DNA of 64,000 nt from Blepharisma stoltei (GCA_914767885.1 CAJZBQ010000015.1:372001-436000); one strand, 5' to 3'; shown: positions 22,263 to 34,536, counted from the first letter of the stretch. The notes: generated by a model not told the origin, from the letters alone. Translations and numbers: made by a program.

Positions 22263-23599
22263 TGTTTATTAAGAAAGCAAGCTTAAATGCTAATTGATCG
22301 TCTTTTCTGATAGATGACTATATAGTTTTTTGCTTTTATTTTTTAATTTGTAAGAAATCATAAATAAGGATAAATAAAAGTAAATGCAAGCTTTTATCTT
22401 GAAACAATTGTTTGGCAAACCCAAAAATTTTTGCTAGGAAAATAATATTGAAAAGCAATGTAACTACAATAATAATAGTCTCCACGCTTATTATTGAAAT
22501 TAAGAATCAGAATTATATTTCTACATCAAAAATTGATTAATTTTAAGTCATTATTGATGGAATCCTTGAATTTGAAGGACAGCTAAAGATACCAAAAGTA
22601 TTTTTAACCTAAACATTAAATAGTAAAATTTCCTTTGAACTAATATTAAATCCAGCAATAAAATTACTATTAAAATGGTTGGAAAAAGGGTCAATTGTTT
22701 TAATATGGTGCTCTGGTTGAAAAGACCTAACAGTTAATTGAAAAAGCGTATCATAAACCAAAAATACAATTATTTCATCGCTGGCCTTAGATCTTAGTGG
22801 GCAAATGATCGAGAACATTTGCTAAAAATACTATATCATAGAAGAAACTTAGCCATAGCAGATAGGATCTATCAATTGCTATTAATAATAAATTATGTTG
22901 AGCCAGGCTTCACAAAACATTTATTTCATTAGTAAAATAATCAATTTTTTGTTACATATAGAACGTAACGTTGACGGAACTTTGACTCCAAGGTACACTC
23001 CCTATGGAGCAGGTAGGACCCATCATGATGTGCTGAAAGTAGGACTTCTGTACCCGTGAAAGTAGGCCTCCAGGCTTGGGGATGGCTTGTCGAAAAGGGA
23101 AGTTTTATTTCTCCCCCAAAGGTTTTCCCAGTACCTGCCAGATGGGTTAGATAGGTTTTGCCTACCACATGGTCTTTCATCATCAGGACCATCGGGGCGC
23201 TATCTAAGAGCGGCTCTGTCCAGGGCAGATAATCTCCTGAACAGTTGATTCAGGCCGGAAATCCAAGATGGCGTCCTCGGATACCATTTTGGAGCCGAGA
23301 CGGGGCAGATGGTCAGCGCCTGCGGGAGCGCTTATGGCCGGATCCTTAATAACTTAACTTGCTACATATATAGAGGTTTCCTCTATATAGCGCTGAAAGC
23401 GCAGACATTTTCCCAGGAGCTTTCCAAGTTCGTCGGACCAAATCGCTTTTTGGTCCGACCAAGGCATTGATTTGGTGCAACTAACCGATAAATTCCGATC
23501 AGAATTTATCGGCCTTACAGCGCCAAACATAGGAAACTTCTATAATTTCAAAGTTTAAATTTGATTTGTAGTCAAAAAATTTTTAAATATATATAGCTC
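22263..23599. other. intergenic with a GC-rich structured block
   Basis: 22263-22930 is AT-rich. A 69-residue minus frame at 22609-22818 is not recognised and may be chance. 22940-23520 is unusually GC-rich for this genome and ends in a run of adjacent hairpins (listed separately). No protein frame is convincing in it. Confidence 0.5.
23365..23514. repeat. cluster of four adjacent perfect or near-perfect hairpins
   Basis: Four inverted repeats within 150 bp: about 23368-23390 (ATATAGAGG/CCTCTATAT), 23390-23402 (GCGCT/AGCGC), about 23433-23460 (GTCGGACCAAA/TTTGGTCCGAC) and 23487-23514 (CCGATAAATTC/GAATTTATCGG). Could be a structured RNA or the end of a palindromic element. No flanking repeat was identified. 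Confidence 0.6.
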
Positions 23600-23991
23600 T
23601 TACTCCCCCCCCCCCCCTCCGTGAGCGAACAAAAAAATTTTGTTCGCTCACGGAGGGGGGTTAATTTTTTTTTTTAAAAAAAATTTATATATAAATTTTA
23701 TAAAAAATATTTTTTTCGAAATTAAAAAAATCCTAATTTGCAAAAATTGGGAAGCAAATATTAAATTTAATTTGCAAAATTTATATTTTAAAACGCAATT
23801 TGTTTAAAATTAAACAGAATTAGCTCTAGATTTCATTATACTAATTATCACTTATATATCAAAATTTTTTTCCATTAAAATTTTTTCTATTAAAAAAATT
23901 TTTGTTCACTCACGGAGGGTGGGTTTTTGGTCAAAAAATGGCGATTTTTCTAATGGTTTTGTTCGCTCACGGAGGGGGGGGGGGGGGGGAG
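23600..23991. mobile_element. TNA element, subfamily A (392 bp)
   Basis: Flanked by TTA (23600-23602 and 23992-23994). Nearly the reverse complement of the copy at 6634-7026, including the interior; ends carry long C and G runs. High similarity suggests recent movement. Between genes. Confidence 0.88.
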
Positions 23992-24345
23992 TTAAGATTT
24001 TACTAAATTATGAAATTATTTGATCTCTCTTTTCAAGTTCTAGGACAAACAAACATAAAAATTTGGAATACTAACCTCAAACCACATAAAAATTTAATAT
24101 TTTTTTAACTTTATTTTCAAAACATTTTGAATTAAAATTGCAAGTTTTAGAAAAAAATATTAAAAATCCTACAAAATTTTTTATATTTTCATTTTTAGGT
24201 GGGGAGTCAGGTTATTGAATTCTTATAAATGGCATATTTTCTTATCTGATTATATTGAAAGAGTTACTTTTAGTTATACCCTAAAATTTTACAACTATTT
24301 AAAAACTAATAAGTTAATATCCATAAGACTTTATTGCAAACTTAT

Positions 24346-25846
24346 ATGAATTTTCTCCAATATAAAATTCGTAATAAACAAATTTCAGAGATGAATGGTC
24401 AAATAGAGACATTGATTCCACAAAGTGTCAATCCTCCTCCTGGGGCTTATTTATATAAGCCCGAAGGAGACATGATTGCATCCGGCAAAGGAAAACATAT
24501 CCAAAGGCACATATTTAAGAATCAGATTCTCACTGAACTCGAAGCTAAAAAATTGGCAAGACTTGAGGAAGAAGTGAAAAAATTAAAAATCCAAATTCCT
24601 GAAAACTGGGACAAAAATGAGCTGCTGAGATTTTGCTTCGGAACAGGCTGGAAAACAAGGAAAGCTCTTAAAGAATTCCAGAACCACCTAAAATGAAGGC
24701 GAGAGACATTCCCACGCGGATACTTATCCGTGTATCCAGAAGTAGCTGAATTACTGGTAAATTTTACAATAGACATTAGGAGCCTTTTATGTTCACGGTC
24801 GGGATCATTTCTATAGGCCAATTCTTATAATGAATTGTACGAAATTTCAATTCAAAAAAGTAATATTTACACAGATTCCTGATGAGACTTATATAAGATT
24901 TTTATGCTTCTTCTTTGAATATGTAACACAAAATATTTTACTTCCCGGGCATGTCGAAACCTGGGTGAATATTGCTGATATGGGGCATTGGGGGATGACT
25001 CAACTTCCAATTAGTTCGCTTCGTAAGCTTTCTAAAATAATTCAAGCTAACTTCAAATGCCGCTTAGGAATAAATTACGTCATAAATCCACCTTCAACTG
25101 CTGTTATTATGTGAAATTTTGTTAAACCATTTTTAGATGAAGTTACCTTGCACAAGATGAACGTCTTAAAAGACTCAATACCCAGGCCATTGTTTAATCA
25201 CTGCAATTTAAGTCAAGTTGAGCGAAAGTATGGAGGAACAGCGCCAAATGTGACTAGTTTTTGGCCACCTACATTTCCTCCAGGTCCTATTTCTCCATAT
25301 GACGAAACTTTAAAAGAAGATACATATGATGAACCTGATATTAATATTAAAAAGAAAAGAAAAGACAAAAAGAGAGCACAAACAGAAATAATTGACAAGG
25401 AAGACGTTATTGTTGACATGGGAGAAATTTCTATGAATAATGACATCAAAGTAGAAACTCTGCTAGAAACAGCCAGAGAAGATGAGGAACTATTAGTTGA
25501 GGAAAAAATAATTGAAGTTGAAGAAGATCAAGTAACCAAAAAGGAAAAAGAAAAAGAAACAAAAGACGAAAAGGAAATTAAAAGACGAAGAAGAATAAGC
25601 AAGACGTATAAAGTCATTAATAATGATATAGAAATTGATGAAGAGATAGGGAACGAAGAAAAAATTAGGAATAAAAAAGACAATTTAAGCAAACTTGTTT
25701 TTGAAGAATATTACGAAAATCATGATAAGCATAGCATCGAGCCTTTTAGCGTAGTTGAAACTCGAGTTGCTGAGTCTAATTGCGGATTTTTGAGCGTGCC
25801 AGATTGTAGTTATAGTATATCGATGAATAGATGCAGCCTTCTTTAG
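24346..25846 (+). CDS. CRAL-TRIO (Sec14-like) domain protein
   Basis: Lipid-binding protein of the Sec14/CRAL-TRIO fold. Starts at ATG 24346. A 16-nt intron (24757-24772, GTAAATTTTACAATAG) joins A-E-L-L to T-L-G-A-F-Y. TGA codons at 24694 and 25112 are Trp. N-terminal helical CRAL-TRIO-N-like part (LLRFCFGTGWKTRKALKEF), then the lipid-binding domain (GAFYVHGRDHFYRPILIMN, VETWVNIADMGHWGM, INPPSTAVIMWNFVKPFLD). The last about 170 residues are a highly charged Lys/Glu tail. 494 residues in all. The Y-R-P-I-L-I-M-N strand is the family's conserved core. Ligand not predictable. Confidence 0.88.
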
Positions 25847-27915
25847 GGTGATAATATTGAAGGGCTTTAATAGCTATTTTAATAATTTCATTGATTTTTC
25901 TAGATGCAGTGCTAAAAGAATTTAGATTTTACTATATTAATGATATAAAACCCATAAATAGATCCAATATCTCGGGAAGATGGATATACGCATGAATATT
26001 TACCATGAGGGAATTCACTATTCTGTTATTGAGCACATAATGGCTAAAAATTTAATTAATTATCATAGAAAATAGAATTTAATTTAGAATGGCTTGGCTT
26101 TTAAAGTATATACTTATTTGCAAAACTTGTAACTGATAAGTTTGCTCAGGTTGGTTTTATCTAGAAAAATTTTGAATATTATGAGAAACTGAGGATAGCA
26201 GATTAAGATTAAATTATGTCTTAATTAAAACATTTAGAATACGCTACAATGATAATATTTATTGTTAATAACTATGCATTAATATGCTTTCTGTAATAAA
26301 AAATCTTTATTTTAAGATTATCAGCCAGAATAGGAAATTCGAATATTTTAGCTCATTTTAATTAAAGGTTTCTTTTTTGGAACAGCTAGATTGATTATTT
26401 ATTTAGAAAGTGATGATTATTAGCAAAACAGAAATAAATAAAGGAGATATTAAAAATATAAGTATTAAGCTGTAATTTATGCGTAAAGTTTTAATGATGG
26501 AATTTTGCTTGCAATTTGTCTATTTTGTAGGCTTTAAGTAACTATTATAAATTTTGTAGATTCAGCAATCTTTTAGAATAATTCAGTTGCTAAAATAAAA
26601 GTGTGTAGTATATATATTTAAATATCCGAGTTGCAATAATGTTACAAATCAAGAAATTCTGTTAATATTGCTATTATTTGTTAGGAAATCATAGATAAAT
26701 TTAATGAATGCATTCTAATATAAGTAGAATTAATTGAAAATGCCTGTAAAAAAATTATTATCAATTATAAAACTCTGCATTTTTTACCATTGATAATTTA
26801 GAATTCAAAAATATGATTTCTAATAATATTATATCAATTACATTATTCAGATAAATAAATAATTTGAAATATTAGCCAAATAAATTGCATTCCTAAAATA
26901 AATTTTCAATTTTTCAGCTTTATGGAGTTCTCTTTATAGCTTTGAAGTTTATGAAAAAATGTAAGCGAAATGAATAGTTTATGCTTTAAAAAATTAAAAT
27001 TACAATAACAAGAAAAATCTGATCAATTTTTGAAAGACACTTTAATAAAGAAGATAGCCCATACCCCTACTCTGGTAAACAATACTAAGAATGTTTCATA
27101 ATTTATTAGTTTTATTTTTTAAATTAAAATAGTAAATTGGAACTTTTCTTTTAAATTATGCCTTAATAAATAAATAAAATAGCACTAGCTAATTTAAATC
27201 TATTCCGACAGAAATTCAATATTAATTCTCTATTTTTTTATTTCTATCTCGATAAGCTTTCTTTATATTATTATAATTTCAAGTAAATTTTTTATCGACT
27301 GATAGTTTATTGGAAAATAGTTTAATAAAGTATTTATATGGCATAAAGAGAAATAATCTTTATTACAATTTTCTTATGAGATTTAATATTATAGAAGTAT
27401 ATAAAAAATCGTAAATTATGCAATCTTTTAGTAAGTATATTTTTCTTTGAACTACTTAAAATATATTTTTAATCATGAACAAGTATATGAAATTTTCATA
27501 TTCCAATAACCAAATCTTTATTACCTTGAGGAGTCTATCCTTCAAGTTTGAAATATTATATTATACCTTACAGATTTGCAGATATCACTTGAAAGCTAAA
27601 ATTATTAAAGTGTGCTTTTTATGATAACTTAGTTTTTGTATTATATTATGCAGAGGAATATTTTTGATTTCTCCTAATAAAAAGAAATAATCATTATTAA
27701 TACGATAATATATCATCTAAATAATTTTGCTAACTTCAATACTATCCACTAAGATATCATTGCTTCCCCATTGCTATAATTATGGTTGAACAAAGTCAGC
27801 ATTAATATTCTAAATCATTATTTTAATTAGAAGAAATTCTTATTCCCTTCTGTATTAGTGAGAAAATTGTTCTGCTCACTTACTGGAGGTGAATTCTTGG
27901 ATGAGAGTCTGGAAT
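25847..27915. other. 2-kb gene-free AT-rich region
   Basis: Very AT-rich with stops in all frames throughout. No inverted repeats with CTCC ends and no recognisable protein, tRNA or rRNA. It may be a relic or germline-limited intergenic DNA. Confidence 0.5.
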
Positions 27916-28143
27916 TCAGAAAGTTTTATCACCATGCTGCATATCAGCAGGGTTGCCTTTTATAGAAAACTTAAAGATAGATTTTTGGTTTTCTGAAGGA
28001 AAAAAATGGAAACTTGAAAGCCAGGACTCAACGTAAGTATCACGCTGGAAATTATTCGGATTGGCCAAGAAGCATTCTCTAACTCTGCTGGGAAAACTCT
28101 TCCAAGCTTCATATCCAATTTCCCATGAGGAATAATTGAACAT
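27916..28143 (-). CDS. unrecognised short protein or gene fragment
   Basis: 75 residues from ATG 28143 (MFNYSSWEIGYEAWKSFPSR ...), well composed and Trp/Phe-rich, unlike the AT-rich noise around it. The frame is open upstream for about 27 more codons with TGA as Trp. It may be the last part of a gene whose start is lost or lies beyond an intron. No family recognised. Confidence 0.35.
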   Translation of the reverse strand: MFNYSSWEIGYEAWKSFPSRVRECFLANPNNFQRDTYVESWLSSFHFFPSENQKSIFKFSIKGNPADMQHGDKTF

Positions 28144-28355
28144 TGGCTGATCAGCTCAGCATCGCCGCTGCAACTGTAAAAGTAAACCTAGTCAGATACA
28201 CTACTAAATAAATATTACAATCTCCTTAATAAAAAATTTTTCTCGAAAAACTCTTCTACTAAAAATGGCTTATTTTGTCAGTCCCTTAAGAATAAAACAA
28301 AAGTAAATATGTATTTATAGTTCAGTAATTTCGATATCGGTAAGTAATAAATATC

Positions 28356-28913
28356 ATGTCTATACCGAAAATCTTAACTAGAGAAGTGAAATTAGGAGAA
28401 ATCGAGTTTCTTACCTATTTCAAAAAAAGAAGCTCTCTTCATTCTTTTGAATGTAACTTATGTTTCACTAGATTTGAGACCTGTGAGCAGCTCAAGGCAC
28501 ACTTTAGAGCTGAGCAAGAGTTTGGAAGAGACGCAGATAACTTCCTTGAGTGTGAAGGTAATGAAGAAGAGCATAGCAAACCTGTAAATCAATTCGAAGT
28601 AGTTGCTCAATGCAAGGATAAAAAGGATAAAGCTGAAGGAAAAATGAAATGCCCGAAATGCTCAAAAATGCTCAAAAGCCTCAAAGGGTTAGAGCAGCAT
28701 ATCGCTAAAATGCATATCAGCATTAGAAAAAAATCGCTTTGCAAATCGTGCGGAAAATATTTTAAAAACAAATACGCGATGGTTTTTCACGTAAAGCAAG
28801 TTCATGAAAAATCAACACGTGTGGTGTGCGAGATTTGCAAGCAAATTATATATAACAAGTATTCATTGCAAGCGCATATAGAAAAATGCCATTCAAGCCT
28901 ATTTTCTATTTAA
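28356..28913 (+). CDS. C2H2 zinc-finger protein
   Basis: 185 residues with four C2H2-type fingers: CNLCFTRFETCEQLKAHF (degenerate second half), CPKCSKMLKSLKGLEQHIAK, CKSCGKYFKNKYAMVFHVKQ and CEICKQIIYNKYSLQAHIEK. The first is separated from the rest by an acidic linker. Probable nucleic-acid-binding protein. No introns or TGA codons. C-terminus follows directly after the last finger. Confidence 0.85.
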   Translation: MSIPKILTREVKLGEIEFLTYFKKRSSLHSFECNLCFTRFETCEQLKAHFRAEQEFGRDADNFLECEGNEEEHSKPVNQFEVVAQCKDKKDKAEGKMKCPKCSKMLKSLKGLEQHIAKMHISIRKKSLCKSCGKYFKNKYAMVFHVKQVHEKSTRVVCEICKQIIYNKYSLQAHIEKCHSSLFSI

Positions 28914-29757
28914 GAAACCTTAAGCATAGCTTATTCTAGTAAGTTCTTTAAATATGGAGATTATTCTAGAAATGGTATTTTATGATTTTCTGATAGCAAA
29001 GCTAGGTCTATGCATTTATCGGTTTATCTTATAATTTTTTTATTTAATCTAAGAATAATACCATTAGCAAAATAAAATATGCTATTTTTTAAAAATTTAA
29101 GCATCTCTCAATAAATAAATATCTCAGAAAAATTTTTTAAGACAGAATTTTTATGGGCATATATACGGTTTAGAGGCAATCAAATTTTCAATGAAATTAA
29201 ATCATGATAAGGATGAGGCTTAAAGGAAAGAATATGATGATAAAAAACTTTTAAAACGATGATCTTCAATATTGAGAATTTTAATAAAGTCAAAACTTGC
29301 AGACTTTTAAAAATTTTTCTAATTGATGAATTTGAAATTGGCTTGATAGTTATATATTAGAAATTCAAGGAAAATTTAATCCCTTCTCTCAGAATAGTGA
29401 GAATAAAAATTATTTATTGCTAATATTTAAGAGGCTGCTAATCCGCACATTAAAAATATATTTTATATTAATATTCGAAAATATTACATGTATAACAATA
29501 AAGACTATGCTCACACTTAGAAACATTTTAATTCCAGCAAATTGATTATTCAATCTGCTAAACTAACTGGAAGATAGTAATTCAGCTTATATTAGCTAAG
29601 CTTGCTAGTTTTGTTGGTTTGCACATCTAGCCAACAAATCAGCCAATGAAATGAGAAATTTGGTTAGAGCTTAATCCATAATCTGATATATGCTCAAGTG
29701 AACTTTATGAATTAAAATTGAAGTATACTAAAAAATGAAATTAATAGATAATTAGTA
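28914..29757. other. intergenic
   Basis: AT-rich spacer between the zinc-finger gene (+) and the convergent PARG gene (-). Nothing recognised. Confidence 0.4.
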
Positions 29758-31248
29758 TTAGCTGCTTTCAATTAATTCAAGCATTAATTCAATTACCGAT
29801 CCCTGATTATCATTTCTTTTTTCATTTAAAACTTTTCTTAAATCTGTCATCAACTTTTCAATATTCACATTTTTATATTTTTCAATCAATCTTTCCGATT
29901 TTCTCTTCAAATTTTCATCGTTAAAAGTCATAAAAATCATATCCCTTCTTGCTTTAGTTGCTGCTATCCATTGTATAATTAGTTTTAATTCAGGATCTCC
30001 ACCAAACATTCCACATCCCCATTTCCCAGTTGCAATAGGTCTAAGCTTTTCTTCCTTTTTCTCTTCTTCACCACTCTTTTCTTTATTTCTCGCTTCAAAG
30101 GCTCTGTTTAATTCTTTTTCTACAAACTCTTTTCTTTCATGAGAATCTCCTAAAAAACCTATATAAGCTTTATTAATTTCTCTTTCTAGCAGCAAATCTT
30201 GATATTGACTCTCAGGATCAAGCATAAGCTCTAATGCATCAATTGCAGCTTCATGGGTATCAATTCTATTCAAATTATCTAAAGGTCTTCTATCATGAAA
30301 TCTTTCGACATACGAACAGTTACTCCCATATCCTCTATGCAAGGTAGTTCTTTGTGCTCCTACAATAATTATCGCTTCGTTATCTAACATTACATCAGAA
30401 ATCATCATAGAAATTATCATCTCTGGGTGAATGGTGAAAGCAATTTCTTCTTGGACGTTTCCATGCAATAATGTGCCACCTCCTATGAATTTGTTAGCAA
30501 AATCTATACGCAAGCAAGGGTCTGGGCTATCTTCAATGCTAAGATTACCTGAAATTGTGACTTGGCTTAGCTTGTCCTTAAGACATGACCAATGTGATAA
30601 GGGTTTAATCTCTGAAGAAATTCTTTCAAAGGATATAAAGGTAGATGTTAGATATTCAGGCGGTTGTTCATGCATCATTGTGAAATAATTCACAAAGGAA
30701 AGTAATTTGCACTGCTGAGAAGTTGTTGTGTACGAATCTTCCTATATAAAAGTTACGTATAGTGCCATATGGTTATATTTGGTTGCTGCTAAAAATAGTG
30801 CACCCAACAAAGCAACGCATTGTTCGCGTGAAAAAAGTATTCTAGAGTAGAATAATCCGGAGAACCCTACAAAAAATTTTATATAAGTTAGCTATAGGCT
30901 TAATTTCATTAAAAAGAATAAAAATTGGCTTTTTGATTGCCGAAGCATTGGGATACCTGATGGGAAAAGCTTCGGAATCTGAAGAATTTTCGACGCAAGC
31001 CAAGGTAAAACTTCACTATATAAATTATCAAATCCAAAAAGTCGGCACCCTTGAGTGTCCAATACTTGAGTAATACCAGAAAGTTCGTGTTCACACTTCC
31101 AATTGATTCCTTGTAGCTCTTCTATTAAATCTCTCAGATCATTGCAGTTTGTAGCTGAACCTTCACTAATATCAGTAATAACTTTGCAGGAATCGATCCA
31201 TTCTTCACTGTCATACACTATTGGAATTTCTAATTGCGCATCAGCCAT
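29758..31248 (-). CDS. poly(ADP-ribose) glycohydrolase
   Basis: Removes ADP-ribose polymers from proteins. From ATG 31248 the N-terminal helical part (NLYSEVLPWLASKILQIPKLF ...) is followed by FSREQCVALLGALFLAA. A 15-nt intron (30742-30756, GTAACTTTTATATAG) separates this from the catalytic macrodomain, which has the PARG signature GGGTLLHGNVQEE with the two catalytic Glu. RPIATGKWGCGMFGGDPELK is the second conserved loop. 492 codons after splicing. One in-frame TAG remains at about 30890-30892 (S-L-stop-L-T-Y), with the frame open on both sides. It could be a sequencing or allelic difference, or a tiny insert. Confidence 0.9.
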
Positions 31249-31487
31249 AATATCTAAATTATAAGTTACTGGAATTTCGCCTCTTAATTTTCTTTGGTTA
31301 TTTCAGATTATTTTTAGCAGCCGAGAATATTTTACGTATTAATTGCTGCTTAAATCCTTAGATTAAGGAGAAGTTTTGTCAGTCAAGAAAAAACAAAATT
31401 TATTAAGAAAAAATATTGAAGCTTTTAGGTTTTAACTTTTGAACTAATTTAATGAAAATTAAGTTTGCATTATGTTATAAATTTCGT

Positions 31488-31682
31488 CTAGTTTGCGTAA
31501 AAAGTAAATACTTCTGGCATAGATTTTTTGTCTTTATTTGGGAATATCACACCTTGATAAGGTTGCTCCTTATCCCTAATTACCATGGGAGGACTAAATA
31601 GAATGCCCTCTTGGTTTCTTGATCGAGTTACCAGTGGATGTTCTGGCTTTCTCCCTGTAGATTTTGACTTTTCGAATTCCAT
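31488..31682 (-). CDS. small conserved protein, paralogue 1
   Basis: 64 residues beginning MEFEKSKSTGRKPEHPLV, with SPPMVIRDKEQPYQGVIFP in the middle. Its paralogue at 34357-34536 shares MEFEK, KPEHP(L/F)V.R, SPPM and KD(K/E)QPY.G.IF. Conservation between two copies shows the short frame is real. No domain recognised; proline-rich, soluble and basic. Confidence 0.65.
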   Translation of the reverse strand: MEFEKSKSTGRKPEHPLVTRSRNQEGILFSPPMVIRDKEQPYQGVIFPNKDKKSMPEVFTFYAN

Positions 31683-32807
31683 ATTAATTTTATTATATAC
31701 GTTATATTCACACAGAATTTCTAAACAAAAACAGGAATTAAAGATATGCAGAAAAGGAAAGCAATCGAGTCCGGATAGAATTTTTATATCTGTATATGAA
31801 TTTTATCAAATTGATTAGGAAAAATTATAATAAATTATAATTACCCTATTAGTTGATTTATTATGGAAGTTGCAAGAAACCTTATTTTAAATTTTTATTA
31901 TTAAAAATTGATATTAATTAAGTCAAGGCATAGATTGAAGAAGTTCTTCTAATATGTGCTTTGCTCAATTGATTCATCAGCAAATTAAATTTTTTATCAT
32001 TAATCAAATTTGGAAATATAATAGGTTACCTCATCTTAATTATGCTTAAGGATCAACTGTTACAAATTAATTATTTCATTTAATAATACCCTCATCGGTT
32101 TCATGTCACATGCTTAAAAACAGCAAATAAATCTTCCATATTAATTAAGAGAATCTTAAAATCCTTTTGAAACATCAGATTACTGATCGAATATTAATTA
32201 GAAATCAATTTAAAATTCTTTTAAGCAGCAGGCAATTAACAAAATGACTAATATTTTGCCATCTGAGTTTATATAATTTTAGCTCGAATGAATTGTATTA
32301 TGCAAAATAAAATAAGATTATTCTTGATCAAAATTCAATTGAAAGCAAATAGAAAATTTTGACTTATTTTTTTTAATGCCTTTGACATAATAAATTAGGA
32401 TATTAATAAAAATAATCTTAATAAATATCCTTTAAATTAAAGAAATAGCTTTAGATTGTATGAATATTGCTTTTAATCCCTGCTTAATCATGATATAAAT
32501 ATGAAAATCATATTTTGAAATACTTGAGATAAGTGTGATTTTTTCAAATCAGATGTTTGCAAGTAATTATCTTATAATTTCCTTGTATATTCGAGATACC
32601 AGGCCTAAAATCGGGCTTTCAAAAAATATTATATTTCGATTTTTATATTCTTTAATCATTAAATAATTTTTTTCCTCTGGTTTTCAACCTAAGTGTAATA
32701 AAATCCTTTAAATATCATCCATTTTCCAGCAAACTTTCAAAGAACTCATAAAATTTCCCCTTTTATCTTCCAATTCCTTAGCTTTCCTAGTAAAGAGTGG
32801 CTTATAA
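31683..32807. other. intergenic, AT-rich
   Basis: More than 1.1 kb with stops in all frames, between the small protein (-) and eS10 (+). No element ends or RNA genes seen. Confidence 0.45.
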
Positions 32808-33167
32808 ATGGTGCTTGTTTCTAAAAGTGAGAAGAGACAAATTTACCAATACTTATTGAAAGAAGGTACTCTTGTCGTAAGAAAAGACGCTGGGCTTCCA
32901 AGACACCAAGATATCGCTGTTCCAAATCTAAAGATCATGATGATCTGCAAAAGCTTGAAATCAAGAGGACTCATTGAAGAAAAATTCAATTGGCAGTGGT
33001 TCTATTATTACTTAAATGAAAAAGGAATTTTAGCTATGTGTGAATATCTTGGATTACCTTCGAACATTAGACCTGATATTTATAAGGCACCTGCAGTTAA
33101 GAAGCCAAGGGATGACGACAGACCTAGAAGAACCGGAGGCTTTGGAAGAGGATTAAAGAAGGAATAA
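32808..33167 (+). CDS. RPS10: 40S ribosomal protein eS10
   Basis: 119 residues. N-terminal winged-helix S10_plectin domain: MVLVSKSEKRQIYQYLLKEG, VVRKDAGLPRHQDIAVPNL, then the characteristic FNWQWFYYYLNEKGI (Trp-Phe-Tyr motif), YLGLPSNIRPDIYK and a basic Gly/Arg tail. Slightly shorter than animal S10, mainly in the tail. No introns. Small-subunit protein at the mRNA entry side of the 40S. Confidence 0.95.
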   Translation: MVLVSKSEKRQIYQYLLKEGTLVVRKDAGLPRHQDIAVPNLKIMMICKSLKSRGLIEEKFNWQWFYYYLNEKGILAMCEYLGLPSNIRPDIYKAPAVKKPRDDDRPRRTGGFGRGLKKE

Positions 33168-33544
33168 AGTTCTTATAAAGCTTAACAAATTCAGGAAATA
33201 TGAAATTAAACGATTAAGTTTAGAAAGCAGTAAATGAGAAATAATTTTACTTTGATAGAAATAAAATTATGATTTTTTGCGGAGATTAACATTTATTGTG
33301 GTTTAGTATTTTCATAAACTATATATTTTATTTGTATGGTGATTTTAGATATTAAATTTTATTTTACTTTATTCAAATTTCAACTATGACTTTCGAATAA
33401 AACAAAAACAATAAATTTTCAATTCTAAAATAATGCTTAAACTTTTGAGAGTCGAAAAAATTTTATTCATACAGGGGATACAACTATTGACTCTGTTACA
33501 ATTTATTGGCATTTTGATGCAGTAATGCTTTTCGAATATTTTTC
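33168..33544. other. intergenic
   Basis: AT-rich 3' region of eS10. Nothing recognised before the element at 33545. Confidence 0.4.
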
Positions 33545-34113
33545 TAACTCCCCCCCCCATCCTTGATCGAACGACTCGCCATCGTTCGATCAAGGATGGG
33601 GGTTAAAAAACAATTTTTGGGAAAAAAATTTTATATATAAAAAAAAAAAACATATATATATTGTTTTTATTTCTTTTAAATAAGAGGGTTAAGAGTATTT
33701 AATAATTATTTTTACAGCAAAAAAATTGAATTAATTTCATAAAAATACCAATTTTTAATATTTTGATTTATGAGTTACCCCTTTAAACTGTATAAATTTT
33801 TAATTTGTTCCTTATTAAATTAATTTTTTTTTTAAAAATTTTAAAAATCTCTATTTTATTAGATTATTGAGTTTTTAAGCCTAGGTTGATGACTAAATCA
33901 CTTCGAATGGTTGATTCCGAAGCTTCTTGTCGTCTTAAAGTTTCTGAAAACAACTTCATTATGTGCATCTTCCCAAGCTTTTGATAACTATTATATTTTT
34001 ATATATATAAAATTGTCATGATATGAAAATCGTTCGATCAAGGATGGGGGTTAATTTCCCAAATTTTTAGGAATTTTTACAGTCAATCGTTCGATCAAGG
34101 ATGAGGGGGGGAG
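33545..34113. mobile_element. TNA element, subfamily C (569 bp)
   Basis: Flanked by TAA (33545-33547 and 34114-34116). Terminal motif CTCCC...CATCCTTGATCGAACGA and its inverse, with an inverted pair (TCGTT/AACGA type) at the left end around GACTCGCCA. The interior (for example TAAGAGGGTTAAGAGTATT and a GCTTCTTGTCGTC segment) is shared in reverse with the copy inside the polycystin gene at 61725-62271. Confidence 0.85.
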
Positions 34114-34356
34114 TAAGCCTTTCTTTTAATTTCACTTTATTAGTTATTATGATTACTACTTATCATAATAAAAATTTAAAAAATTGTCTTACTAAAAGCT
34201 TAATATAATAAATTAAGACTTTGCTTTAAAAAAAAATGCAAAATGGAATTAACTATTTCATAGATTATAGGCAATACTTTAGTTTTAAACAAATGAGATG
34301 ATAAATAGCAAAAAAATATTTTAATAGCTTAATTGGGTATGCTTATTCATTAAGAC
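34114..34356. other. intergenic
   Basis: AT-rich. Nothing recognised. Confidence 0.3.
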
Positions 34357-34536
34357 TTAATGAAATGAAAAAATATCCATCTTTAGCCTTTGACTCGTTT
34401 TCTGGAAAATTTCACCTTTATAAGGCTGATCTTTGTCTTTTACATTCATTGGAGGACTTGATACGATACTCAAATAGTTTCGCATTCGCCTTACAAAAGG
34501 ATGTTCAGGCTTGCTCTCAGTTTTCTCAAATTCCAT
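34357..34536 (-). CDS. small conserved protein, paralogue 2
   Basis: 59 residues from ATG 34536 (MEFEKTESKPEHPFVRRMRN ...), ending at 34357. I chose the ATG that aligns with the start of the paralogue at 31488-31682; an upstream ATG at 34602 adds 22 unrelated residues. Shares SPPM, KDKDQPYKG.IF and the spacing with paralogue 1. Function unknown. Confidence 0.65.
   Translation of the reverse strand: MEFEKTESKPEHPFVRRMRNYLSIVSSPPMNVKDKDQPYKGEIFQKTSQRLKMDIFSFH

Noticed and set aside
24697-24830. Frameshift in the CRAL-TRIO gene
   Set aside because: Explained by a 16-nt GTA...TAG intron at 24757-24772 that joins the two frames exactly.
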